Shown here: positions 24,676-32,601 of the stretch, in pieces | Numbering within the stretch: the first letter of the stretch is position 1 | Layout: the number at the start of each line of letters is the position of its first letter | The notes under the pieces: model-generated | The model's input: the letters and a program-made list of their open reading frames with translations, nothing else | What the model was told of the DNA's origin: nothing | The model's database searches: none | NCBI RefSeq assembly: GCF_029893355.1 | Contig: NZ_JARZAI010000020.1 | Location: forward strand, 62,001-126,000 | Direction: 5' to 3' | DNA length: 64,000 nucleotides | DNA from: Kitasatospora sp. MAA4 | Lineage (GTDB): Bacteria > Actinomycetota > Actinomycetes > Streptomycetales > Streptomycetaceae | Program-made: the position numbers and the translations under genes

Positions 24676-26890
24676 AGCTGGTCGGTGCGGTCAGGTCGTA
24701 GACCGTGGCGGTGCCGACGGTCTTCGCGGTGAAGTGCGCCGTGACCCAGGCGGTGATCTGCGCGGAGTCGGAGGACGAGCCGCCCATCCCACCGCCGCTC
24801 ATCCCGCCGCCACCCATCCCACCGCTGCCGCCGCCGATGAAGTAGTGCACCTTGCCCTCCTGCACGTCCTGCTGGAAGCCGGCCAGGCTCAGTGAGGGGT
24901 CGGTACCGTTGAAGCCACCCAGCGCCATCACCGGGCTGCCGACCGCGAGTTGGTAGCCGGCCTGGTTCTGCGAGCCGACCGTGGCAGCGACCCAGGTGTA
25001 GCCGTGGGCACCCTGCTTCAGCAGTGCGGCCAGCTCCGGGCTCACCCGGGTGCCGTCCAGCAGCCCGCCCATGCCACCACCGCCGCCACCGCCACCGCCA
25101 CCTCTGCCGCCCGCAGACGCACCAGGAGGCATCCCGCCCGGGCCACCGAAGCCGCCGGCGCCACCGAAGCCACCCGCGCCGCCTGCGCCGACCGGACGAC
25201 CCGCACCGCCCGGACGGCCCGCGCCGCCGGGCATGCCGCCACCGCCCGGTCCGCTCGCGCCCTGCACACGCGGGCCGGCCGTCACGATCGACCCGGTGTG
25301 ACCGGTCGAGACGGTGTCCAGCGCGTACGCCGCAGGCCCGGCGAGCCCCACTGCCAGCGCGACCACCCCGGTGACCGCCGCCAGCCGCCCACCCAGGCGC
25401 CCACCCAGCCGCCCGGCCGGTACCGCCAGGACGGCCACCAGCAGCCCGCCGACCAGCACCGCCCAGCGCAGCCACGGCACGAACCCGCTGCTGCGCCCGA
25501 GCAGGACGAACGCCCACCCCGCGGTACCTGCCACCACCGCCCCGAACAGCAGCCCGTACGGCAGCCGCCGCCGGGCCCGCCACAGACCGTCCGCGCCCAT
25601 CCCGACCAGTGCGGCGATCGCCGGGACCAGCGCGACCGTGTAGTACTGGTGGAAGATCCCGCCCATGTAACTGAACGTCAGCCCGGTGCTGAGCAGGAAG
25701 CCGCCCCACACCAGGAAGGCGGCCCGCGCCGAGTCGGTGCGCGCGTAGCGCCGGGTGACCCACAGGCCGAACACCAGCAGCACCAGCGCCGCGGGCAGCA
25801 ACCAGGCGATCTGGCCGCCGATGTCCGTGCCGAACAGGCGGCCGAGACCGGTGGAACCCCACTGACCGCCCGCTCCAGCACCGCCCGGCCCGCGCCCACC
25901 GCCACCGGGGGAACCACCACCCCCGACGCTGCCGGTCTCGTCACCGGTCAGCCGTCCGAGGCCGTTGTAGCCGAAGGTCAGCGACAGGAAGCTGTCGTCC
26001 TGCGACCCGCCGACGTACGGCCGATCGGCGGCCGGCACCAACTGGACCACCGCCACCCACCAGCCCGCGGCCACCACCAGCGCCGCACCCGCCGCCAGCA
26101 GCTGCCGAATCCGGCGCCACAGCCCCGTCGGCGCGACCACCAGGTAGACGATCGCGAACGCGGGCAGGATCAGGAACGCCTGCAGGGTCTTGGTCAGGAA
26201 CCCGAAGCCGAACAGCACCCCGGTCAGCAGCACCCAGCGCAGGCCCGCCGTCTCGACGGCCCGCAGCAGGGCGTATGCGGCCAGCGCCATCAGCAGCACC
26301 AGCAGCGCGTCCGGATTGTTGAAGCGGAACATCAGCGCGGCGACCGGCGTCAGTGCCACCACCGCACCCGCGACCAGCCCGCCGAGCGCGGAGAACCGCC
26401 GCCGAACCGCGGCGTAGACCGTCCCGACGGTGGCCACCCCCATCAGCGCCTGCGGCAGCAGCACGCTCCAGGAGCTGAGGCCGAAGACGCGCGCCGACAG
26501 CTCCATCGGCCACAGCGACATCGGGGGCTTGTCGACGGTGATGAAGTTCGCGGCGTCCGAGGATCCGAAGAAGAACGCCGTCCAGCTGCGGCTGCCGGCC
26601 TGCACGGCCGCCGAGTAGAACGAGTTCGCCCAGCCGGAGACGCTCAGATCCCAGCAGTACAGCAGCGCGGTGACCGCGAGCAGCGCCAGGAACGCCGGCC
26701 GCACCCACGCCGCGTCCTCCGCCCGCCCCCGCCACCCGCGCCGCACCCACCCGCGCCCTGGCCCGTCACCGGGCGGGTGCCGCGGTGGAAAGATCGGCTC
26801 TGCCGCGGGGCCGACGCGCGGCCGGCCCATCTGGTCCACGGCGGGCGGTGGCGGGAGGGCGTCCGAAGGGACGGCACTGGTACTGGTCAT
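24674..26890 (-). CDS. GT39-type (ArnT/PMT-like) membrane glycosyltransferase
   Basis: A 738-residue polytopic protein. After a Pro-rich cytoplasmic N-terminus, about 11-12 membrane helices start near residue 65. The first extracytoplasmic loop carries FITVDKPPMSLWPMELSARV, the acidic/KPP motif of the PMT_2/ArnT family that uses lipid-linked sugars. A long Gly-rich low-complexity region (about 560-630, runs of GG with Met/Pro) links to a C-terminal soluble domain (SPELAALLKQGAHGYTWVAA). This is the layout of actinobacterial mannosyltransferase-like YkcB proteins. ATG 26890 has GGGAG 10 nt upstream. With the GT2-GtrA enzyme 2.5 kb away it may use the lipid-linked sugar that enzyme makes (inference). 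Confidence 0.85.
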   Translation of the reverse strand: MTSTSAVPSDALPPPPAVDQMGRPRVGPAAEPIFPPRHPPGDGPGRGWVRRGWRGRAEDAAWVRPAFLALLAVTALLYCWDLSVSGWANSFYSAAVQAGSRSWTAFFFGSSDAANFITVDKPPMSLWPMELSARVFGLSSWSVLLPQALMGVATVGTVYAAVRRRFSALGGLVAGAVVALTPVAALMFRFNNPDALLVLLMALAAYALLRAVETAGLRWVLLTGVLFGFGFLTKTLQAFLILPAFAIVYLVVAPTGLWRRIRQLLAAGAALVVAAGWWVAVVQLVPAADRPYVGGSQDDSFLSLTFGYNGLGRLTGDETGSVGGGGSPGGGGRGPGGAGAGGQWGSTGLGRLFGTDIGGQIAWLLPAALVLLVFGLWVTRRYARTDSARAAFLVWGGFLLSTGLTFSYMGGIFHQYYTVALVPAIAALVGMGADGLWRARRRLPYGLLFGAVVAGTAGWAFVLLGRSSGFVPWLRWAVLVGGLLVAVLAVPAGRLGGRLGGRLAAVTGVVALAVGLAGPAAYALDTVSTGHTGSIVTAGPRVQGASGPGGGGMPGGAGRPGGAGRPVGAGGAGGFGGAGGFGGPGGMPPGASAGGRGGGGGGGGGGMGGLLDGTRVSPELAALLKQGAHGYTWVAATVGSQNQAGYQLAVGSPVMALGGFNGTDPSLSLAGFQQDVQEGKVHYFIGGGSGGMGGGGMSGGGMGGSSSDSAQITAWVTAHFTAKTVGTATVYDLTAPTS

Positions 26891-27001
26891 GGCGGCCACG
26901 CTCCCGCCCCAAGCTGTGAATGCGCTTTGCTGCCCCTCTCGCCCCGCTGTGACCTGCGGCCCGGATCAGCGCGTCCCGCTCGGCGCCGCAGCCTTCGGTC
27001 G

Positions 27002-27475
27002 TCAGCCGGCGTCCTCGGGGACCGCAGCAGGGGATGTCGCAGGGGCCGTGGCAAGGGTCTGGAGGGAGCGGACCAGCCGGTCCGCGTCCGAGGGGGCGAG
27101 CGGGGCGAGGAACTGACGTTCCATCTCCGCGCGGGCCTGCTCGCCCTTGCGCAGGCAGTCCTGACCCGTCGGGGTCAGCTGCACGATGTTCTTGCGCCGG
27201 TCCTGGGAACTGCGCCGGCGCTCGACGAGCCCCTTCACCTCCAGGGCGTCGACGAGCGCCACCATCGTCGTGCGGTCGACACCGAGCCTGCCCGCCGCCT
27301 CCAGCTGGGAGAGCGGGTCCTTTGCCGCGAGCACGACCAGGACCGCCAGTTCGCGGCCGTCGACACCGAACGGCGCCAGCGCCAGCGCGGATGCCTCGGC
27401 CAACCGCAGGTGCACGTGCTTGAACAGATAGCCGAGGCGGAAACCGAGGGCCTCGAAGCTTGCGTCGCCCGTCAT
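27002..27475 (-). CDS. MarR-family transcriptional regulator
   Basis: A 157-residue winged-helix regulator: LSQLEAAGRLGVDRTTMVALVD is the recognition helix region and VERRRSSQDRRKNIVQLT the wing, both MarR hallmarks. It is divergent from the luciferase-like monooxygenase with only 60 bp between starts, containing an inverted repeat. It very likely represses that gene and itself until a small aromatic or oxidant ligand binds, as is common in this family. Confidence 0.85.
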   Translation of the reverse strand: MTGDASFEALGFRLGYLFKHVHLRLAEASALALAPFGVDGRELAVLVVLAAKDPLSQLEAAGRLGVDRTTMVALVDALEVKGLVERRRSSQDRRKNIVQLTPTGQDCLRKGEQARAEMERQFLAPLAPSDADRLVRSLQTLATAPATSPAAVPEDAG

Positions 27476-27495
27476 GCCGACATCGTATCGCAGGA

Positions 27496-27522
27496 CTGAT
27501 AGTCAGCCTGACTGACGATCAG
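27496..27522. promoter_or_regulatory. Likely MarR operator
   Basis: AGTCAG-C-CTGACT (27501-27513) sits within a wider CTGAT...ATCAG frame in the 60-bp divergent region. It overlaps where the -35 of the monooxygenase promoter should be, so binding would block transcription. Confidence 0.6.
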
Positions 27523-27523
27523 C

Positions 27524-27535
27524 TATAGTGACCGC
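27524..27535 (+). promoter_or_regulatory. Leaderless promoter of monooxygenase gene 27536
   Basis: TATAGT is followed by 6 nt and the ATG. No ribosome binding site is present, so the transcript should start at the A of ATG. Confidence 0.65.
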
Positions 27536-28480
27536 ATGACTGCATCACCGTTAACCCATCATCAGGACCGACTGACCTTCGGCATCAAGACCACCCCGAT
27601 GCGCGTCAGCTACCAGGACATCCTCCGGGTCTGGCAGGAGGCCGACGCGCTGCCGGAGATCGCGGACGCCTGGCTCTGGGACCACCTGCTGCCGGTCGCA
27701 GGCCCCAAGGACGGGCAGATACTCGAAGGCTGGACCCTGCTGAGCGCCCTGGCCGCACAGACCCGGCGGCTGCGGCTGGGACTGCTCGTCACCAGCAACC
27801 GGATCCGCCCGCCGGCCGTCCTGGGCAAGATCGCCACGACGGTGGACGTGATCTCCCAGGGACGCCTGATCATGGGCCTCGGCGTGGGCGGCACCCACCA
27901 ACCGCCCGACGCCGGTGGCGTCACGGGCGAGAACCCGGCCCTCGCGGAGTACGACGCCTACGGCCTGACCCTGGTCCCGCCGGCGGAGGGCATCGCCCGC
28001 CTCGCGGAGACCGTCACCATCCTCAAGCGCATGTGGACGGAGGAAGTCTTCGATTTCCAGGGGCAGTTCACCACCCTCAAGGGCAACCGCAACGAGCCCA
28101 AGCCGGTCCAGCGACCAGGCCCGCCGCTGCTGATCGGCGGCTGGGGAAGCAGAACCCTCCGCCTGGTGGCCGAGCACGCCGACATCTGGAACATCCCCGG
28201 CCCGCCGCACAACACCCTCGACTACATCACCCAGCGCAGCAGCGTCCTGGACGCACACTGCGCGGCTCTCGGCCGGGACCCGCGGACGATCACCCGGTCC
28301 GTGCAGTACATCGTCTCCTACGACGATCCGGCCGGTGACCGCAAGGCGATCCTGGATCTCGTCGCCGCCGGCATAACGCACATCGTGCTGAGCCTGCGCA
28401 GCCCCTATCCCCCACACGTCGCCCAGTGGCTCGTCGAGGAGATCATCGCTCCCGTCCGCGCGGAGTACGACGGGCTGTGA
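27536..28480 (+). CDS. Luciferase-like (probably F420-dependent) monooxygenase/oxidoreductase
   Basis: A 314-residue TIM-barrel flavin/F420 enzyme of the bacterial-luciferase superfamily. LTFGIKTTP opens strand 1, RLRLGLLVTSNRIRPPAVL and GRLIMGLGVGGTHQPP are the usual cofactor-pocket segments, and PPLLIGGWGSRTLRLVAEHA is the conserved late motif. Actinobacterial proteins of this pattern mostly use F420, but FMN cannot be excluded. Substrate unknown. Divergent MarR regulator and operator suggest inducible expression, for example in detoxification. Confidence 0.85.
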   Translation: MTASPLTHHQDRLTFGIKTTPMRVSYQDILRVWQEADALPEIADAWLWDHLLPVAGPKDGQILEGWTLLSALAAQTRRLRLGLLVTSNRIRPPAVLGKIATTVDVISQGRLIMGLGVGGTHQPPDAGGVTGENPALAEYDAYGLTLVPPAEGIARLAETVTILKRMWTEEVFDFQGQFTTLKGNRNEPKPVQRPGPPLLIGGWGSRTLRLVAEHADIWNIPGPPHNTLDYITQRSSVLDAHCAALGRDPRTITRSVQYIVSYDDPAGDRKAILDLVAAGITHIVLSLRSPYPPHVAQWLVEEIIAPVRAEYDGL

Positions 28481-28500
28481 GGAGGACTCGGCGGCGACAG

Positions 28501-28512
28501 TAGAGTGCGCGG
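28501..28512 (+). promoter_or_regulatory. Leaderless promoter of fusion gene 28513
   Basis: TAGAGT lies 6 nt before the ATG. GAGGAGG-like sequence occurs further upstream near 28481-28487 but is too far (about 25 nt) to serve the start. Confidence 0.55.
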
Positions 28513-30420
28513 ATGACGATCTATCTCACTCTGGCCGAGGTCGAAGCGCTGGCCAGGAGCGCCCATGCCGGGCAGGTGGACAAGGCCGGCCGGCCGTACG
28601 CCGAGCATCTGGCCGCGGTGGCGCAGCGCGTGGCGAAGCACGGGGGCAGTGACGAGCAGGTCGCCGCGGCCTGGTTGCACGATGCGATCGAGGACGGCGT
28701 GCTGTCGCCGCAGTGGCTGGCCGGTGCGGCGCTGTCCGCGCACACCAGGGCGCTGGTACTGGCGATGACGAAGCGTCCGGGGGAGGATCCGCGGGAGTAC
28801 GCGGCCCGGATCAGGTCCACCCCGGGCGCGCTGGACATCAAGCAGGCCGACCTGGCGCACAACGCGAACCCCCAGCGCCTTGCCGCCCTGCATCCGGCGA
28901 CCCGGCACCGGCTGACGGTGAAGTACGCCCGGATGCGCCGACTGCTGCACCAGAACGTCCCGAGGGTCAGCCCGGCCGCCTCGCCTCCGCGCGAGGGGGA
29001 CCCGGGAGACGCGGTACTGCTGGCCCAGCTGGACCGCAGCCGCCCTGAGGCGTGGCAGCAACTCGGCGCGCTGGTGCGGGACTGGGTGGTCGAGGAAGGC
29101 GACGTGAGCTGGTCCGAAATGCGGCGGACCGAGAGTGGCTCCTACCAGTTGCCCTACCCCCGGTACAGCGAGCGGGTGGACACGGTCTGCGGCCTGCTGT
29201 CGGGCCTGGGGGCGGTGACCCCGCTGTACCACTGGATGAACTTCCCGCTCCCACAGCTGAGTTGGGAGGAGACCTACAGCCCCGGCGACGCCGTACGGGC
29301 GGCGACGGCGGTGGTGCGGGGGGAGCGTTTCAGCGACGGGACCATCGGCACCGCGTTCCTGGACGGGACCCTGTACGCGATCGCCTCCGCCCTGGTGACC
29401 TGGTACGAATCAGCGCGCCCGTCACGCAGGCCGGCGACGGGCGCGCTGCTCGGGCTCGCCATCGGCGACACGATGGGATTCCCGACCGAGTTCAAGACGC
29501 TGGAGCTGATCGGGTCGCACTGGCCCAACTGGCGTGAACTTCCTTTTCCCAAGCGCGCGTTGGTCACCGATGACACCCAGATGACACTCGCCCTCGCCCG
29601 CGCCCTCCAGCGGACCGGCGAGCTGACACCGCACCGGCTGCTGCCGCCGCTGCGGGAGGAGTTGGTGGCCTGGGCCCGCTCCCCCGAGAACAACCGGGCC
29701 CCCGGGATGACCTGCCTGACCGCCTGCGGGCTGCTCGGCCGGCCGGGGAAGCCCTGGCAGGAGGCCAGCCAACTGGGTTCCAAGGGCTGCGGCGCCAACA
29801 TACGGGTGGCACCGCTCGGGCTGCTTCCGGGCCTGGACGACCGCCAACTCGCCGGCGCCGCACAACTCCAGGCGGCGCTGACACACGGCCACCCCACCGC
29901 GCTGGCCGCCAGCGAGCTGACGGCGCTGACCGTGCGCCTACTGGTCGACGGCGCCCGGCCCGCCGAGCTCCCCGGCTTGCTGCGCGACCGTGCCCAGACG
30001 GCCCGGGAGCGCTACGACGCCTACTGGCTGGACGACTTCGCCGCCCAGGTCGGCATCAAGCGGCCCGAGGAGTTCATGGCGCGCGGCTGGGACGAGTGCC
30101 TGGCCGTCCTCGACCGGCTCGACGCCGCGCTGACGGCCCCGGCACCCGAGGCTGATCCCTGCCTGGCCACGGGTGCGGGCTGGATCGCCGAGGAGGCACT
30201 GGCGACCGGCCTGCTCTGCTTCCTGCTCTTCCCCGACGACCCGGTGCTCGCCGTGCGCCGAGCCGCGTACTCCTCCGGCGACTCCGACTCGATCGCCTGC
30301 CTGACCGGCGCCTTTGCCGGCGCCTACGCCGGGGCGGACGCATGGCCCGCTGACTGGGTCCAGCGGATCGAGCACCGGGACGAACTGCTCGCCTTCGGTG
30401 CGCTCTGGGACGGGCGATAG
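28513..30420 (+). CDS. HD hydrolase - DUF6508 - ADP-ribosylglycohydrolase fusion
   Basis: A 635-residue three-part cytoplasmic protein. Residues 1-150 form an HD domain like the hydrolase half of RelA/SpoT and the small alarmone hydrolase Mesh1: SAHAGQVDKAGRPYAEHL (His32), AAWLHDAIEDG (His56-Asp57) and KQADLAHN (Asp113). Residues 168-305 match DUF6508 (SYQLPYPRYSERVD, TPLYHWMNF). Residues 308-620 form an ADP-ribosylglycohydrolase: GLAIGDTMGFPTEF, TDDTQM (Asp353, Asp354) and SGDSDSIACLTG (Asp590, Asp592), the metal-binding set. All active-site residues look intact. The parts suggest nucleotide/alarmone hydrolysis and ADP-ribose removal in one chain. The DUF6508 label is from remembered motifs and less certain. 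Confidence 0.8.
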   Translation: MTIYLTLAEVEALARSAHAGQVDKAGRPYAEHLAAVAQRVAKHGGSDEQVAAAWLHDAIEDGVLSPQWLAGAALSAHTRALVLAMTKRPGEDPREYAARIRSTPGALDIKQADLAHNANPQRLAALHPATRHRLTVKYARMRRLLHQNVPRVSPAASPPREGDPGDAVLLAQLDRSRPEAWQQLGALVRDWVVEEGDVSWSEMRRTESGSYQLPYPRYSERVDTVCGLLSGLGAVTPLYHWMNFPLPQLSWEETYSPGDAVRAATAVVRGERFSDGTIGTAFLDGTLYAIASALVTWYESARPSRRPATGALLGLAIGDTMGFPTEFKTLELIGSHWPNWRELPFPKRALVTDDTQMTLALARALQRTGELTPHRLLPPLREELVAWARSPENNRAPGMTCLTACGLLGRPGKPWQEASQLGSKGCGANIRVAPLGLLPGLDDRQLAGAAQLQAALTHGHPTALAASELTALTVRLLVDGARPAELPGLLRDRAQTARERYDAYWLDDFAAQVGIKRPEEFMARGWDECLAVLDRLDAALTAPAPEADPCLATGAGWIAEEALATGLLCFLLFPDDPVLAVRRAAYSSGDSDSIACLTGAFAGAYAGADAWPADWVQRIEHRDELLAFGALWDGR

Positions 30421-30433
30421 GGGGAGGCCCGGG

Positions 30434-30738
30434 TCACAGCCGGTGGAGCCCGCCCGCCGCGGGACGGTGGGTCCAGTGCCAGACGACCTGTGACCAGTGC
30501 TTCTTGAGCGCGGTTCGCTGATGATCCCGTACAGGAACGACTGCTCCGCGGGGCCTGCCGACGCGTCCTCGTCCTGCCGGTGGCGCCACAGCTGGGACAG
30601 GACATAGAGATCCCCGCCCGGTGCGTACGCCAGGCCCTGGTGGGAGAAACCCCAGCCCGAGGTGTAGGGAGCAGCGAGATCGAGCTCGTGGGCATCAACC
30701 AGGGCCTGCGGCACGGCCAGCGGGATCGTATGGGACAT
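30434..30738 (-). pseudogene. Frameshifted small gene (MSHTIPLAVP protein)
   Basis: From ATG 30738 a convincing protein begins (MSHTIPLAVPQALVDAHELD, then WGFSHQGLAYAPGGDLYVLS, EQSFLYGIIS). Near 30515-30520 coding character jumps to another frame, which reads KKHWSQVVWHWTHRPAAGGL and stops at 30434. In the original frame the text becomes Arg/Ser noise and runs antisense into the preceding gene. The total of 305 nt is one base short of a multiple of three, so a single-base deletion (or sequencing error) explains it. Family unknown. The intact protein would have been about 101 residues. Confidence 0.6.
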
Positions 30739-30757
30739 GGCGTCAATTATCGACGCC
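30739..30757 (-). promoter_or_regulatory. Inverted repeat around the -10 box of gene 30738
   Basis: GGCGTC and GACGCC flank ATAATT. On the minus strand GATAAT lies 7 nt before the ATG, a near-consensus -10 in leaderless position inside a 6-bp inverted repeat. A repressor binding there would block the promoter. Confidence 0.5.
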
Positions 30758-30894
30758 ACCAGTGACAGCCGTCATCGAGGGCGTAGCGTGCGGGGGCCAC
30801 TGGATCGACCGGCCCCCGCACCCTCGTGACCGATGCGGCGCGTAGGCGTTGATCCGGTCAGTAGGAAGTCCCGGATCACCAGAGGAGTTGGCAA

Positions 30895-31296
30895 ATGCTG
30901 TTCGGCAGCGAGCACGTCAGGCGCTACGTCGAGACCGACGGCGCGGAGGGCCACGATTGGGAGGGCACCACCGCGCTGATTCTCACCACCACCGGCCGCA
31001 AGACCGGCAAGCAGCACATCACTCCGCTGATCTACCAGGCCCACGGCGAGGCGCTGCTCGTCGTCGCCTCCAAGGGCGGCGCCGATCAGCCGCCGGCCTG
31101 GTACCTCAACCTGCAGGCGAACCCCGAGGTCCAGGTGCAGGTGCTGGGCGACCGCTTCACCGCCCGCGCCCGCACCGCGACCCCCGAGGAGAAGCCGGCG
31201 ATGTGGCGGACGATGACCGCGGCCTGGCCTCCGTACGACGAGTACCAGACCAAGACCGACCGGGAGATCCCGGTGGTGGTGCTGGAGCGCGTCTGA
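30895..31296 (+). CDS. Deazaflavin (F420)-dependent nitroreductase-family protein
   Basis: A 133-residue split-beta-barrel protein of the Ddn/FDOR-A type: LILTTTGRKTGKQHITPLIY is the diagnostic strand-turn (TTxGRKxG), followed by ASKGGADQPPAWYLNL and VQVQVLGDRF. The family binds F420 (or fatty acids/FMN in some branches) and reduces quinones, nitro-compounds or enones. GAGGAG at 30881-30886 sets the ATG. It stands alone between the frameshifted gene and the convergent inhibitor gene. Confidence 0.85.
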   Translation: MLFGSEHVRRYVETDGAEGHDWEGTTALILTTTGRKTGKQHITPLIYQAHGEALLVVASKGGADQPPAWYLNLQANPEVQVQVLGDRFTARARTATPEEKPAMWRTMTAAWPPYDEYQTKTDREIPVVVLERV

Positions 31297-31321
31297 GGAC
31301 ACGTCAGGCCGGTCAGGCAGG

Positions 31322-31768
31322 TCAGAAGTCGAAGACCTGGCCGGTCGCGCGCAGCAGGTCGCACTCGTTGGTGAAGGTCTGCCGGTAGGCGACGTTCTGC
31401 CCGTCCCAGACGCCCTCGGCCGTGGCGAGCACGGGCAGGTAGAGGTCCGGGCAGAAGCTGTGCGCGGTCGGCAGGTTGCCGAAGTCCCCCTGGACGCCGA
31501 TCAGGCTGCCGCAGGCCGCCGTGGCGTCCGGGTGGTCGCCGCTGGGCTCCGGGCGACAGCTGAGGGTCACCGCGCGCTCCCCCATCGAGGCGTCCTGCGG
31601 CACCGCGCCGCTGACGGTCAGCACCAGCGCGTTGGGCACCGCGGTCACGGTGACGGGGGTGGGGTCGGAGGCGGGGTCGGCGCCGGTCGCGGACACCGGC
31701 CCCGCTCCCACGGCCAGGACGGCCACCGCCGCCAGCACCGCTGCGAACGTGCTTCGGGTGGTACGCAT
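31322..31768 (-). CDS. SSI-family subtilisin-inhibitor-like protein with Asp at P1
   Basis: A 148-residue secreted protein. The signal peptide spans residues 1-27 (cleavage near VSATG). The mature part aligns with Streptomyces subtilisin inhibitor: NALVLTVSGAV, ERAVTLSC, and GVWDGQNVAYRQTFTNEC, ending VFDF. All four cysteines (71, 86, 106, 136) that form the two SSI disulfides are present. The reactive loop reads SFCPDLYLPV where SSI has MCPMVYDPV, so P1 is Asp108 and P1' Leu109. Classical members have Met, Lys, Arg or similar, so this one should not block subtilisin or trypsin well. RBS AAGGAG precedes the ATG by 6 nt. Confidence 0.9.
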   Translation of the reverse strand: MRTTRSTFAAVLAAVAVLAVGAGPVSATGADPASDPTPVTVTAVPNALVLTVSGAVPQDASMGERAVTLSCRPEPSGDHPDATAACGSLIGVQGDFGNLPTAHSFCPDLYLPVLATAEGVWDGQNVAYRQTFTNECDLLRATGQVFDF

Positions 31769-31800
31769 ATCGAACTCCTTTGGTCGATGTGGACGGAACG

Positions 31801-31855
31801 GACGAGCTCCGGACGAGCTCCGGATGGACTCCCGTCGAGCTCCGGTCGAGCTCCG
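31801..31855. repeat. Five tandem 11-bp repeats upstream of the SSI-like gene
   Basis: Units at 31801, 31812, 31823, 31834 and 31845: GACGAGCTCCG twice, a degenerate GATGGACTCCC, then GTCGAGCTCCG twice. The 11-bp period is about one helical turn, so all units face the same side of the DNA. The array starts 33 bp upstream of the inhibitor ATG, in its leader or promoter. Confidence 0.8.
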
Positions 31856-32601
31856 GCAGTATCACCACAGAAACTTGTCATGTTCCCAACCGGCGAGACC
31901 GGCCCGGCCAGCCCCGCCGCCCGCACGTCGGCCGGAAATCCCCGCCTCCCCCGCACCACTCGTCACCCCCGACCCGCCGGCCTCCCGAGACCCGCGCCAC
32001 CCGCCCCCGCACAGCCCGCCGCCCACCCACAACCCCCCGCCGCTCGGCCAACCCGGAACGGCCGATACCCCGTCAGAACCCGGCACGGAAAGAAAACCGG
32101 ACGACCGAAATGCCGTCGCCGATAGGCCCTTCCGCGCTTCCCGCGCCTTCCCGTACCCTCCCAACCGCTGCCGACCGTCCGGGCCGAAAAATTGCCCCAC
32201 CGAGCACGTGCAGCCATCTGGCGCATCATGATCCGAAGTGCCACTCTTCAGGCATGACTGGTGTTGCCAGTGAGACCCGCGAGGCCAGTGGGTACTCCTG
32301 AGGCGCCGTGTCGCCCAAGTGTGAGGAAGCGTCAACTCCCCCAGCAAGATCGAACGTTGCCGCAGGCCGGGGTTCTTGATGGAAACGTGACGAACTGGAG
32401 TCCTCCGCGGCTCTTCTCTCCGCTTGAGAAATGAGTCTCACTAGTAGCACTACGCGCGCTGTTGCTCCAAGATGCAACGGAGCGCGGGAGATTCGGGTGG
32501 GGCCTCGGCGTTTCACCGGCGCGCGCGCTGCGCAGAATGCTGCCGGACCGAGGGCAGAACCTTCATGGGTATTCACTGAATGGGAGAGGGGCGTCCGCAG
32601 A
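31856..32601. other. 746-bp intergenic region without a convincing gene
   Basis: Open frames here are Pro/Arg-rich noise without start-site support. Visible elements are a GCACGTGC palindrome near 32200, ATCATGAT near 32225, and ACTGG-TGTTG-CCAGT at 32257-32271. AT content rises near 32420-32450 (TTGAGA, CTAGTAG), which may hold the promoter of the ABC importer operon; I cannot fix its position. Confidence 0.5.

Noticed and set aside
24950-27499. Plus-strand frame antisense to the GT39 and MarR genes
   Set aside because: Pro/Arg/Gln-rich noise; the minus strand carries clear membrane and regulator motifs.
31801-31855. Tandem repeats as a CRISPR array
   Set aside because: Units are 11 bp without unique spacers, and no cas genes occur in the window.
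31476-32231. Open frames in the gap around the 11-bp repeats
   Set aside because: They read through the repeats as Ser/Gly/Arg and Pro-rich text with no supported start; treated as non-coding.
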